Origin: Clostridium sp.
GTDB lineage: Bacteria > Bacillota > Clostridia > Clostridiales > Clostridiaceae
Length of the DNA stretch: 64,000 nucleotides
Direction: 5' to 3'
NCBI RefSeq assembly: GCF_017888565.1
Contig: NZ_JAGHFX010000058.1
Location: 248,001-312,000, forward strand
A program made the position numbers and the translations under genes. Numbering within the stretch: the stretch's first letter is position 1; every line of letters begins with the position of its first letter. The notes under the pieces were generated by a model. It was not told the origin of the DNA, ran no database searches, and worked only from the letters and a program-made list of their open reading frames with translations. This document shows positions 26,905-35,276 of the stretch, one piece after another.

Positions 26905-27540
26905 ATGAGCTTATATTTAGGAAAAATTCACTATTGGTTATTTAATAAAATAGTTTGGTTTGAAGGCCTTGAAGAAGAAATAATTACTTTAGCAAAAAAT
27001 GAAGGTTTAGATATAGAAAATTTATCAAAAGAAATAAATAATAAATATGGAGAAAAATTACCTAATCTTCCTCTTGAAGAAATGATAGATACATCAAATA
27101 TTCATGGATGGTTACAAGAAAAGATTCATTCTGCTGAAGGAAGACTTGCAACATGGACTGGTAAGCTGTTAGAAAAAGAAAACGCAACTTCTAAATTAGA
27201 AGCTTTATATATGAATCAAGGTATAAAAGCTGCAAAGGAAGCAAAAGAAGAAAGAAAGCCTGTAAGTAATGCAGTTGAAATATTTAATGCAGTAAATGAT
27301 TATATATTAGATGGAATGCCTTGTGATAGAGTAAATGAAGTTATTTCACAAGATGAAAATAAAGTTGTTTGGAAGAGAAGAATTTGTGTTCATAAAGATA
27401 TATGGGATGCTGCATACGGAGATGTAAATTATTTTTATACTTTAAGAAACTTATGGATAAAGGCTTTTGTTAATGAAGTTAACAAAGATTTTAATTATAA
27501 TGTATGTGAAAATGATGAGTTTTCAATAGAAAGAGTATAG
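26905..27540 (+). CDS. Unknown protein linked to the hemerythrin gene
   Basis: This 211-residue soluble protein is rich in aromatic residues (YWLFNKIVWFEG near 10, IHGWLQEKIHSAEGRLATWTG near 70). It has a C-terminal part with single H and C residues (RRICVHKDIWDAAYGDVNYF). I recognise no family. The ATG at 26905 follows TTGGAGG. It begins a three-gene unit 11 bp ahead of a hemerythrin gene and behind two Crp/Fnr-type boxes, so a role in nitric oxide or iron-centre stress is an inference from context only. Confidence 0.68.
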   Translation: MSLYLGKIHYWLFNKIVWFEGLEEEIITLAKNEGLDIENLSKEINNKYGEKLPNLPLEEMIDTSNIHGWLQEKIHSAEGRLATWTGKLLEKENATSKLEALYMNQGIKAAKEAKEERKPVSNAVEIFNAVNDYILDGMPCDRVNEVISQDENKVVWKRRICVHKDIWDAAYGDVNYFYTLRNLWIKAFVNEVNKDFNYNVCENDEFSIERV

Positions 27541-27551
27541 GGGATGAAAAA

Positions 27552-28103
27552 ATGAATGCAATAGAATTAATGATGGATGAGCATAAGAATATTAAAGAGA
27601 TGTTAAAAGTAGTTAGAAAAGCTTGTTTTTCTGTTTTAGAAGGCAAAGAAGTTAACTATGAAGATTTCTATAAGATGATACATTTTATAAGAAACTATGC
27701 AGATTCTCATCATCATAAAAAAGAAGAAATTATGCTATTTAATAGGATGGTTGATGAAATTGGTGAAACAGCAGAAAAGGTAGTTAAATATGGAATGCTA
27801 GTAGAACATGATCTTGGAAGACTATACGTAACTAATTTAAATGAGGCATTAGAAGCCTTAAAGAATGGAAATGCCGAAGCTAAATTAGACGTAATAGCTA
27901 ATGCAGTTTCTTATACAAATCTTCTGGAAAGACATATACATAAAGAAGATAATGTAATTTATAAGTTCGCACAAAGAGAATTAAAAAAAGAAACTATAGA
28001 TGTAATTAATGAGGAATGTGTAGGCTTTGAAGATGAAAATAATAGTATTAAGTATGAAAATTTAGCTATACTTAAAGAATTAAAGATAAAATATTGCATT
28101 TAG
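27552..28103 (+). CDS. Hemerythrin HHE domain protein
   Basis: This 183-residue protein carries the spaced metal ligands of an HHE hemerythrin: DEHKNI near 10, HHHKKEE near 55, EHDLGR near 93 and ERHIHKED near 132. It should bind a di-iron centre. In ScdA/YtfE (repair of iron centres) such a domain is fused to a short cysteine-containing N-terminal domain. Here the matching small domain is the separate gene at 28167. I infer repair or protection of iron-sulfur proteins under nitric oxide or oxygen stress. Confidence 0.88.
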   Translation: MNAIELMMDEHKNIKEMLKVVRKACFSVLEGKEVNYEDFYKMIHFIRNYADSHHHKKEEIMLFNRMVDEIGETAEKVVKYGMLVEHDLGRLYVTNLNEALEALKNGNAEAKLDVIANAVSYTNLLERHIHKEDNVIYKFAQRELKKETIDVINEECVGFEDENNSIKYENLAILKELKIKYCI

Positions 28104-28166
28104 TAGTTAAGATAAATTACAATTAATTTGATATTAAATTAAAAAAAATTAAGGATAGGTGATATT

Positions 28167-28349
28167 ATGATAACTAAGGACATGACTATTGGAGAAGTTA
28201 TAAAGGTAAAGGAAAATGCACCACAAATTTTAATGGATTTTGGTATGGGATGCGTGGGTTGTCCATCAGCTCAAGCAGAAACAATAGAAGATGCAGCAAA
28301 GGTACATGGATTAGAGTTAGAATCATTGCTTGAAGCATTGAATAGATAA
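28167..28349 (+). CDS. DUF1858 protein (ScdA N-terminal domain-like)
   Basis: This 60-residue protein begins ITKDMTIGEVIKVKENAP and contains DFGMGCVGCPSA, with the paired cysteines typical of DUF1858. In RIC/ScdA proteins a similar domain precedes the hemerythrin domain. Here it is a free protein encoded 63 bp after the hemerythrin gene. ATG follows AAGGATAGGTG. I infer that the two proteins work together. Confidence 0.88.
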   Translation: MITKDMTIGEVIKVKENAPQILMDFGMGCVGCPSAQAETIEDAAKVHGLELESLLEALNR

Positions 28350-28390
28350 ATTGGTTAAAGTAATTAGAATAAATGAATATATATGAATAT

Positions 28391-28457
28391 ACACTGAATT
28401 TAATTAAGCTCAAGGACGTAAAATCCTTTTACTTAATTAAATTCAGTGTTTTTTTTA
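28391..28457 (+). terminator. Terminator of the hemerythrin unit
   Basis: A perfect 18-bp stem (28391-28408 with 28432-28449) is followed by eight T. It is among the strongest hairpins in the window. Confidence 0.93.
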
Positions 28458-28479
28458 TAAAAACATGTATTGGTTTTAA

Positions 28480-28521
28480 GTAAAGGTTGATGAATAGCAA
28501 GATTTATATATCAACTTTTAC
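28480..28521 (+). other. Isolated hairpin in the 28.5 kb gap
   Basis: GTAAAGGTTGAT pairs with ATCAACTTTTAC (12 bp, one GU pair) and is followed by ATTTTGAT. It lies after the strong terminator and far ahead of the sigma-K promoter at 28650. It could be a back-up terminator; the rest of the gap to 28649 shows nothing recognisable. Confidence 0.45.
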
Positions 28522-28649
28522 ATTTTGATAGAATTAGAATAATGAATAAAATTATGAATATACAGTTTTATTTATAGAAAAGACTAATTTTTTTATTTTA
28601 TACACAAATTTGGGTAAAAAAAAGTTACATTATACGACTTTTTAATAGC

Positions 28650-28675
28650 ACCACTTTTATATTCCAACATAACAT
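28650..28675 (+). promoter_or_regulatory. Sigma-K type promoter
   Basis: AC (28650-28651), a 16-bp spacer and CATAACAT (28668-28675) match the mother-cell sigma-K consensus AC-N16-CATAnnnTA in all but the last position. The paralogous gene at 35277-36047 has the same element in the same place, which supports the call. Confidence 0.75.
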
Positions 28676-28735
28676 GTATTATAAATAAATATTAAATTAA
28701 TTTAGAGTATCGTAGTTTTAAGGAAAGGAGAATTT

Positions 28736-29497
28736 ATGTCCATTAACTTCAAAAAATTCGTGCCACGTCCAGGCCTTGTTAATAAACAAGGGCGTTTACC
28801 AGATCCATCGGAGTTAGTTTGCATAGAAGTACCTAAGGTATTTGATCAATGCTTAATAAAGAGATGTCTTGTATATGGCGAAGGTCCTGATACAAATACG
28901 ACAGATAGTGAGTTAAGAAGTGATCCACTAATTGAGCCTAAGAGATATATTTCTAGCAGGGATTTCAGTGTAACATTAACTTCAATAGATAAAATACCTG
29001 TTAAAGGCAACCCTAATTTCAAAAAAATAATTCTTAATTACGTTATCTCTTTTTATTCTGATTATATTGATGACAATGGTGTAAATAGAAGTGAATTCTA
29101 TGAAATCCACAGAACAGATATAATTGGTAAATTCTATTGCCCTGATTCTATAGCTCAAATTTCAGCAACTACTGAACCAGAACAATGTGAAGGTGAGGAT
29201 AGTAATATTATAAAACTTGAAATGGTAGCAGAGGCACTAGATGGTCAGATAGTTGAGGATGAAGAAGGAAACGAAGTTCTAGATATAACTTTAGGTTACT
29301 ATATAGTTGTAAAATGTGAACTTATTGTACAATTATTAATACCTGCTTATGATTATTGTCCAGTTCCTAGAGAAGCATGTGAAGAAGAACCTGAAGAAGA
29401 TCCATGTGAAAGATTTGATAGATCACCAGTTCCTAAGTTCTATCCAGACCAAAATTTAGAGCCATTATTCCCAGAAAGTGATGAGCCTGAGAGGTAA
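28736..29497 (+). CDS. Probable spore surface protein, copy 1
   Basis: This 253-residue protein is acidic, has no signal peptide, and contains scattered cysteines (CLIKRCLVY near 37, YDYCPVP near 210) and an acidic proline-rich tail. It is very similar over nearly its whole length to the protein encoded on the other strand at 35277-36047. I do not recognise a named domain. A sigma-K promoter about 60 bp upstream and the neighbouring DUF4489 genes point to late mother-cell expression. I therefore infer a spore coat or exosporium protein. ATG follows AAGGAAAGGAG. Confidence 0.72.
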   Translation: MSINFKKFVPRPGLVNKQGRLPDPSELVCIEVPKVFDQCLIKRCLVYGEGPDTNTTDSELRSDPLIEPKRYISSRDFSVTLTSIDKIPVKGNPNFKKIILNYVISFYSDYIDDNGVNRSEFYEIHRTDIIGKFYCPDSIAQISATTEPEQCEGEDSNIIKLEMVAEALDGQIVEDEEGNEVLDITLGYYIVVKCELIVQLLIPAYDYCPVPREACEEEPEEDPCERFDRSPVPKFYPDQNLEPLFPESDEPER

Positions 29498-29718
29498 AGT
29501 AATTATCAAAATTTAGGTTACTACAAAAGCAGTTTTACAAATGTTAATTATAAATATTAATGATGGATAGATATTAATTATACTTTAATAGTAATATGAT
29601 ATTAATTCAGTACAATATTTGTGATGAAAATAATATTAAAACTAAAAACTAACTGATACTAAATTAATAAAGAAAGATAATTTTATAAAAGATAGATATG
29701 AAAGGGAGGATTCAATTT

Positions 29719-30312
29719 ATGAATTCAATGTCTAGAAGATATCAAGAACAATATAGAAGAGATTGTGAAAAAGATTATAGAAAAGATTATGAAAAAGATT
29801 ATGAAAAAGAAGAAAAATGCCCAACTATTATAAAATGTGGATGTCCTTCTTCTACTGCATTACCAGTTATAGGTGCAGTAACAGCGACTATAACACTTGC
29901 ATCACTTACTGTAGATACTTCTTGCATCTGTGATCCAGTTGTTAAACTAGATTTTTCAAGTGCTTTTACTGCATTAGCTGCTGTTACTATAGGTGGAATA
30001 AGTGTACAAATATTTAAGCAATGTAGAAATCAAATAACTCCAGTTCCAGTAGGACCAGTATATCCTGTACTTGGAGGATTAGCAGCTGTGGTACTTCCAG
30101 GAGCTATTTTCACTTCATTTTCTATTTGTGATAGTGACTCTTGTGATAATGATTGTTGCACTTATACAGCAGTTGCAACAATTGTTGGACCTCTTGCAGC
30201 TACAGTTGGAGCATCATTTACTAATTCAAATTTAATTGCAACTATAACTTGTAAATCAAATGCTTGTGCTAGAAAATGTCATAAAAAGTGTGACGAAAAA
30301 TATTACTATTAA
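29719..30312 (+). CDS. DUF4489 cysteine-rich protein, paralogue 1
   Basis: This 197-residue protein has a charged N-terminus built on repeats of KDYE/KDYR, then the DUF4489 core. The core has CPTIIKCGCPSS near 34, TSCICDPVVKLDF, FKQCRNQITPVPVG, a CDSDSCDNDCC cluster and a C-terminal CKSNACARKCHKKC. A hydrophobic, G/A/V-rich stretch is likely beta structure, not membrane. The ATG at 29719 is chosen because AAGGGAGGA follows the earlier in-frame ATG at 29698. It is the first of three tandem paralogues. The many cysteines suggest disulfide cross-linking in a spore layer, an inference. Confidence 0.8.
   Translation: MNSMSRRYQEQYRRDCEKDYRKDYEKDYEKEEKCPTIIKCGCPSSTALPVIGAVTATITLASLTVDTSCICDPVVKLDFSSAFTALAAVTIGGISVQIFKQCRNQITPVPVGPVYPVLGGLAAVVLPGAIFTSFSICDSDSCDNDCCTYTAVATIVGPLAATVGASFTNSNLIATITCKSNACARKCHKKCDEKYYY
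29761..29808 (+). repeat. Four 12-bp tandem repeats inside the first DUF4489 gene
   Basis: The unit GATTATGAAAAA (with small changes) is repeated four times and encodes D-Y/C-E/R-K. The number of units could vary between strains. The two other paralogues lack it. Confidence 0.7.
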
Positions 30313-30385
30313 TCTTATAAAAAGGTAAAGTAAGTAATATAGGTTTATATAAAGAATATAAGCTAAAAGTATAAATTAATATAAG

Positions 30386-30420
30386 TCCCGGATTTGGATT
30401 TACCATACCGGGATTTATTT
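30386..30420 (+). terminator. Terminator-like hairpin after DUF4489 paralogue 1
   Basis: TCCCGG (30386-30391) pairs with CCGGGA (30408-30413) with an inner TGG/CCA pair, followed by TTTATTTATATT. A close copy follows paralogue 2 at 31140. Confidence 0.65.
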
Positions 30421-30501
30421 ATATTAAAATTATTATAGATAATACAATATTAATTAAATTTCTTTATTAATAGATGAAAAGAGAAAGGAAGTAAAAAATT
30501 A

Positions 30502-31065
30502 ATGGATTCAATATCAAGGGGATATCATGATCATGATTTATTTGAAAGAAGTCATGAGATAGATAATTATAAAAGAGAAGATACGTGTCCAACTATTATA
30601 AAGTGTAGTTGTCCTACTTCTACAATCCTTCCTATAGGTGCTTTAGTCGGAACTACTTTCACACTTGCATCGCTGACTTTAGACACTTCTTGTTTATGTG
30701 ATCCAATCGTTAAGTTGGAATTTGCAAGTAATATTGTTACTCCTATTGCTGCCATAGGAGCATTTTCTGTAAGAGTGTTTAAGCAATGTAGAGGGCAGAT
30801 AACACCTGTGCCAATTGGTTCTGAATGGTTATTTTCAGTAGGAGAAATAGAAATAGGAGTAGAAGGAGCTAGCACTTTATCATTTTTTATTTGTGATAAT
30901 AATTTATGTAGTGACGACTGTTGTACTTATACAGTAGTTGCAACAGTTACTACAATTATAGCACTTGGAACTATAAATATTAACAATGCTACACTTGGGG
31001 CTATAGCAACATGTAATTCGAATAAATGTAAAAAATATTGTCGTAGAAATTGTCATTGTGAGTGA
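30502..31065 (+). CDS. DUF4489 cysteine-rich protein, paralogue 2
   Basis: This 187-residue protein has the same cysteine pattern as its neighbour at 29719: CPTIIKCSCPTS near 30, TSCLCDPIVKLEF, FKQCRGQITPVP, CDNNLCSDDCC and a tail CNSNKCKKYCRRNCHC. Its N-terminus, HDHDLFERSHEIDNYKRED, is charged but not repetitive. ATG follows GAAAGGAAG. Each of the three genes is separated by its own hairpin, so they may be transcribed one by one. A structural role in the spore surface is inferred from cysteine content and neighbours. Confidence 0.8.
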   Translation: MDSISRGYHDHDLFERSHEIDNYKREDTCPTIIKCSCPTSTILPIGALVGTTFTLASLTLDTSCLCDPIVKLEFASNIVTPIAAIGAFSVRVFKQCRGQITPVPIGSEWLFSVGEIEIGVEGASTLSFFICDNNLCSDDCCTYTVVATVTTIIALGTININNATLGAIATCNSNKCKKYCRRNCHCE

Positions 31066-31139
31066 GATTAATAATATAAAAAATAAATTAATGCAGTTGT
31101 AAGCTAGAAAATTAAACTAGAAATATAATTTTAAATGAG

Positions 31140-31175
31140 TCCTGGAGGTGGATTTTCCACGCCGGGATTTATTTA
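31140..31175 (+). terminator. Terminator-like hairpin after DUF4489 paralogue 2
   Basis: TCCTGG (31140-31145) pairs with CCGGGA (31162-31167), with one GU pair, followed by TTTATTTATATT. The downstream sequence up to about 31214 repeats the block after paralogue 1 with few changes. The rest of the 350-bp gap before 31416 holds no convincing gene. Confidence 0.65.
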
Positions 31176-31415
31176 TATTAAGTTTATTATAGATAAGGCA
31201 AACTATATTAATTAGTAATACATATCTATAAGAAGAAAGTATTAAAGTTATGAACTTAATATTTTGTATATATAATAATCAGTTTGGAGTGAACGGTGAA
31301 ATATATAATTATAAAAAACAAAGTCCATGTCAAAGCTACAGAAGAAAATGGAATAAGAAGATAGGGCTGTATCTTTATAAGATGAAACTTAAAAAAGAAA
31401 TTAGGGGGCCGGGAT

Positions 31416-31946
31416 ATGAATTCAAATTTGAGGAAACATTATGGTCATTTTAATGATGCTAAAAAAGAAAAGAATGAAAAATATTGTAATCCTATTATAA
31501 AATGTAGTTGTCCAAGGTCGGTTATTATACCAGAAGATACTGAAGCAAATACTATTTTTGCAATTACTTCAATTGAGGTAGATACTTATGGCTTATGTAA
31601 TCCAAGAGCTAAATTAAATTTTACTAGCAATATAGTTTTTAGAAACTTTTTTGGGAATTTAAGTATAAGGGTATTTAAACAATGTAGAAATCAATTAACA
31701 AGAGTTCCAGTAGGGTCAGAATGGACTATTATTTTAGGTAGAGAAGTTGCTGGAATAACAGGAGCTAGAGTTATTTCATTCTTTGTTTGTGATCAAGATT
31801 TATGTGAAGAAGATTGTTGTTTTTATACTGTTGAGGTAAGAGTTAATTCAATAATTCCTGTTGCTACTATTGCTTTCAATAATTCATCACTTGATGCTAC
31901 TATATATTGTGATAATAGCTGTTATATTAATTATGAAAGAGTATAA
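31416..31946 (+). CDS. DUF4489 cysteine-rich protein, paralogue 3 (divergent)
   Basis: This 176-residue paralogue keeps CNPIIKCSCPRS near 24, FKQCRNQLTRVPVG and CDQDLCEEDCCFYT. It has lost one cysteine of the second motif (YGLCNPRAKLNF) and the cysteine-rich tail, ending CDNSCYINYERV. It is therefore the most diverged of the three. ATG follows AGGGGGCCGGG. It may be a structural subunit with fewer cross-links or a copy in decay. Confidence 0.75.
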   Translation: MNSNLRKHYGHFNDAKKEKNEKYCNPIIKCSCPRSVIIPEDTEANTIFAITSIEVDTYGLCNPRAKLNFTSNIVFRNFFGNLSIRVFKQCRNQLTRVPVGSEWTIILGREVAGITGARVISFFVCDQDLCEEDCCFYTVEVRVNSIIPVATIAFNNSSLDATIYCDNSCYINYERV

Positions 31947-31968
31947 AAATATAAAATAATAATTAAAT

Positions 31969-32008
31969 AAATCTCTAGATGAATTTTTATCTGGAGATTT
32001 ATTTAATT
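31969..32008 (+). terminator. Terminator after DUF4489 paralogue 3
   Basis: AAATCTCTAGAT (31969-31980) pairs with ATCTGGAGATTT (31989-32000) with one GU pair, followed by ATTTAATT. Confidence 0.7.
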
Positions 32009-32091
32009 AAGTAAAAAGGCTGAAATTATAATAAGAACTAAAATTTAATAGGATTAATATAATGTATTAAATAATAAAAAGGGAGTGTAAA

Positions 32092-33231
32092 ATGATTTAT
32101 TTAGATAATGCAGCTACATCATTTCCAAAACCAACTAAAGTTTATGAAGAAGTCTTAAATTGCATGAAAAGCTATTGTGCTAATCCAGGTAGAGCCTCTC
32201 ATGATATGGCAATTAAATCAGCACTGAAAATTATGGAAACAAGAAATCTAATTTGTGAATTATTCAATATAAAAAATCAATTTAATTTGATCTTTACCAG
32301 TAATGCAACCGAAGCATTAAATATAGCTATTAAGGGAGTTTTAAAAAATGGAGATCATGTTATTAGTACGGTTATAGAACATAATTCTGTTTTAAGACCT
32401 CTTAATTCAATGGAAAAGCAAGGGGTAGAAATAACTTTAGTAGGTGCAGATAAAGCTGGATATGTAAATCCTTTAGATATTAAAAATGAAATTAAAAAGA
32501 ATACTAAAATAATAATAATTAATCATATTTCTAATGTATTAGGAAGTATTCAAGATATTATATCTATAGGGAAGATAGCAAGAGAAAAAGGAGTTATATT
32601 TATGGTAGATGCATCTCAAAGTGCTGGAGTTATACCAATTGATGTAGAAAGTTCATATATAGATTTATTGGCATTTTCCGGTCATAAAGGGTTGCTTGGA
32701 CCTCAAGGAACAGGAGGATTATTTATAAGAGATGGAATAAAAATAAATAATTTTAAGGAAGGAGGTACAGGTAGTAATTCACATTATATGAATCAGCCAG
32801 ATTTTATGCCAGATAAGTTTGAAAGTGGAACTTTAAATACTCCAGGTATTGCAGGATTATGTGAAGGGGTAAAATTTATAAAAAGAGTTGGGATACAGAG
32901 CATTAAAAAAGCAGAAGATGAATTAATAAAATATTTTTTTGAAGAGATAAAAAAACTTTCTTATATAAAGGTATATGGAAGTGATTCTCTAAATGAAAGA
33001 AGTGGAGTAATTTCTTTTAATATAGATGGAATTGATGCATCTATTGTTGGTGAAGAATTAAATGAATATGGAATTGCTGTTAGGACAGGGTATCATTGTA
33101 CTCCTTTAATACATGATATTATAGGAACAGAATATGCCGGAACAGTTAGGGTAAGTCCTGGATGTTTTAATATTCTTCAAGATATAGATGAATTATTAGA
33201 AGCTATAAGAAAGATATATAAGTCACGATAA
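32092..33231 (+). CDS. Cysteine desulfurase family protein
   Basis: This 379-residue class V aminotransferase begins YLDNAATSFPKP, has HVISTVIEHNSVLRP, the PLP lysine in FSGHKGLLGPQGTGG, and the active cysteine in RTGYHCTPL. It belongs to the SufS/CsdA-like cysteine desulfurase or selenocysteine lyase group, which frees sulfur or selenium as an enzyme-bound persulfide or selenide. No IscU or SufU follows, so it is not the main Fe-S assembly operon. Its place among spore-type genes, with a DUF3343 protein nearby, suggests a special sulfur or selenium donor in sporulation; this is inference. Confidence 0.88.
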   Translation: MIYLDNAATSFPKPTKVYEEVLNCMKSYCANPGRASHDMAIKSALKIMETRNLICELFNIKNQFNLIFTSNATEALNIAIKGVLKNGDHVISTVIEHNSVLRPLNSMEKQGVEITLVGADKAGYVNPLDIKNEIKKNTKIIIINHISNVLGSIQDIISIGKIAREKGVIFMVDASQSAGVIPIDVESSYIDLLAFSGHKGLLGPQGTGGLFIRDGIKINNFKEGGTGSNSHYMNQPDFMPDKFESGTLNTPGIAGLCEGVKFIKRVGIQSIKKAEDELIKYFFEEIKKLSYIKVYGSDSLNERSGVISFNIDGIDASIVGEELNEYGIAVRTGYHCTPLIHDIIGTEYAGTVRVSPGCFNILQDIDELLEAIRKIYKSR

Positions 33232-33287
33232 AAATAATCTAATACATATATTATTATATATGTAAAAAACATTAGGATGTGAAAGTT

Positions 33288-35015
33288 ATGGAATCTTGCA
33301 ATAACTCAAAGCATATTGATCAAATTGATAATCCTAGCGATGACGAAAGATACAATATGCTTGAATATGTACTAAAGAATCAAAAAAGAGCAAATGATAT
33401 AAATAATATTATTGAATTAATGAGTCCACCTACAGATATAACTAATATATGTCCAAGTGGTTATGCAAAAGATGTAAAAGTGGCGGTAATTGGTGCAGGA
33501 GAAGCAGGCTTAGCTGCTGCATTTGAATTAAGGAAGATAGGATGTGATATCACATTATTTGAAGCTACCCAGAGAATTGGAGGAAAAGTTTACACCTATT
33601 ATTTTGATAGAAAAAATAGAAAATATGGTGAACTTGGAGAAATTAGCATACCAGTATCACATTATACCACATGGCATTATATTAATCTTTTCAACCTTGA
33701 AACAAAACCTTTTGTAAATAATAATAATAATTCTTTATTATATATTAGAGGAGAAAAGGCATTAAATGATCAGAGGGGGAAACAAGTATTTAAAAATATA
33801 CATCCAAAGTTTGATTTATCAAACAGTGATAAAAAGAAGTTAAAAGAACAAGCAGATAAAGAATTTCATAAGGTGTATTTGGAAGCTTTGACACCTAAAG
33901 AAAGAAGAGAATTATTAGAAGTTAAGGATAAGTACTGTGAAAAAATAGAAAAAATAGATAAATTAAGTTATAGGAAAGCATATGAAAATGCTGGATTTAG
34001 CGAAGAGGCAATATCAATGCTAGGATATCTTGATGGAAGTAAGCAATTTTTTCAAATTGGTCTTATGGAAATATTACAAAAATATTATACAGTAGATTCA
34101 GAATTTAATTATTATATTAAGGATGGAATGATAAACTTACCTCTGTCTTTATATGGAGCTTTATTTGATAAAAATGAAAAGATATTTAATGGAATTGATA
34201 AAGATAAGTTAGGAAGGGTAAAAGTAAAAATTGGAACACCAGTGGAGGGCATATATAGCTCAGAAACAGAAAGTAGAATTACTCTTAAATATACACAAGG
34301 AGAAATGAATAAGGAAAGTATAGAAGAATTTGATTATATAATATGTACAATACCTTTTCAAAGTTTAAGGAGAATGGATATAAAGCCTAGCTTTAGTTCA
34401 AGAAAAATACGTGCAATAAATGAAATGAATTATGAAACATCAGAAAAAATATATTTTTATCTGAAAGAAAGATTTTGGGAAATGGGAGGTAAATCAAAAG
34501 GAATAGTAGGAGGAAGGACATTTACCGACATTCCTCTAGTCTCTATTTACTATCCATCAGATCACTCAGAACCTTTAAGTGATAAGATTGGTAGCTATAT
34601 ACTAAAAGCAGGTACAAGTCCTAAGGAGCCAGGAGTACTACTTGTAAGTTATAGTTGGGGTAAGGAAGCTATGTTACTTGGAAGTGAAAATACAGAATTA
34701 CAAATTAGTGATGCTATAAGATATATAGAAAAGATTCATGATCTTCCACAACATTATATTGATGATAATTTAATTGACTATAAGTCATTGATTTGGTCTG
34801 ATGTCCAATATATATGGGGATCAGGGGCATTATCAAAACCGGAAGATAAAGTATTATTTTCTTATGGAGCAAAAATGCCAGAAATGAATAATAGAGTATT
34901 TTTTGCTGGGGAGCATATATCTCAAAAACATGGAACTCAACAAGGTTCTCTTCAAAGCGGGATGATTGCTGCTAATGAAGTTGCAGAACAAATAATGGTA
35001 AATAATAAAATATAG
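33288..35015 (+). CDS. FAD-dependent amine oxidase family protein
   Basis: This 575-residue flavoprotein has a dinucleotide fold near residue 65 (VAVIGAGEAGLAAAFELRK) with an LFEATQRIGGKV second motif, and a C-terminal FFAGEHISQKHGTQQGSL segment. These are typical of flavin monoamine oxidase and tryptophan monooxygenase-like proteins. The ATG at 33288 is preferred over GTG at 33279, which is part of the AGGATGTG site. It uses oxygen in known relatives, odd for an anaerobe. A role in late sporulation, for example making aldehydes for cross-linking of spore layers, is speculative. Confidence 0.85.
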   Translation: MESCNNSKHIDQIDNPSDDERYNMLEYVLKNQKRANDINNIIELMSPPTDITNICPSGYAKDVKVAVIGAGEAGLAAAFELRKIGCDITLFEATQRIGGKVYTYYFDRKNRKYGELGEISIPVSHYTTWHYINLFNLETKPFVNNNNNSLLYIRGEKALNDQRGKQVFKNIHPKFDLSNSDKKKLKEQADKEFHKVYLEALTPKERRELLEVKDKYCEKIEKIDKLSYRKAYENAGFSEEAISMLGYLDGSKQFFQIGLMEILQKYYTVDSEFNYYIKDGMINLPLSLYGALFDKNEKIFNGIDKDKLGRVKVKIGTPVEGIYSSETESRITLKYTQGEMNKESIEEFDYIICTIPFQSLRRMDIKPSFSSRKIRAINEMNYETSEKIYFYLKERFWEMGGKSKGIVGGRTFTDIPLVSIYYPSDHSEPLSDKIGSYILKAGTSPKEPGVLLVSYSWGKEAMLLGSENTELQISDAIRYIEKIHDLPQHYIDDNLIDYKSLIWSDVQYIWGSGALSKPEDKVLFSYGAKMPEMNNRVFFAGEHISQKHGTQQGSLQSGMIAANEVAEQIMVNNKI

Positions 35016-35045
35016 CTTTTAGATAAATTAATATTTATCATAAAA

Positions 35046-35083
35046 AAATAATGACCTACACAAAAGTTGTAGGTCATTATTTG
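35046..35083. terminator. Terminator after the amine oxidase gene
   Basis: A 15-bp stem (35046-35060 with 35068-35082) contains ATGACCTACA and its complement. Its ends are A-rich on the left and T-rich on the right, so it could work in both directions. Confidence 0.85.
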
Positions 35084-35276
35084 TATTACAAAAAATTCAA
35101 TATAAATTTATTTATTAAGTACTTTTATTAAAGTATATAAATATTGTAAAAGGTGATGATAGATAAAATTAAATAAATTCATAAATACTTAAATACTTAA
35201 ACTGTCATCACCATTTATAACTACTAAATTTAGTAGACATACTAAATACTTTTAGTTATAGCTAAGAGAATAATTT

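Noticed and set aside
29761-29808. Repeats as a CRISPR array
   Set aside because: Units are 12 bp, directly adjacent without spacers, and in frame inside a coding region.
31202-31228. AC-N17-CATA element that might be a sigma-K promoter for DUF4489 paralogue 3
   Set aside because: The spacer is 17 and the -10 lacks the final TA; it also lies nearly 200 bp before the gene. Similar elements before paralogues 1 and 2 were not convincing.
31250-31453. 67-codon frame before the third DUF4489 gene
   Set aside because: No ribosome site, no recognisable composition, and it overlaps the real start at 31416 in another frame.
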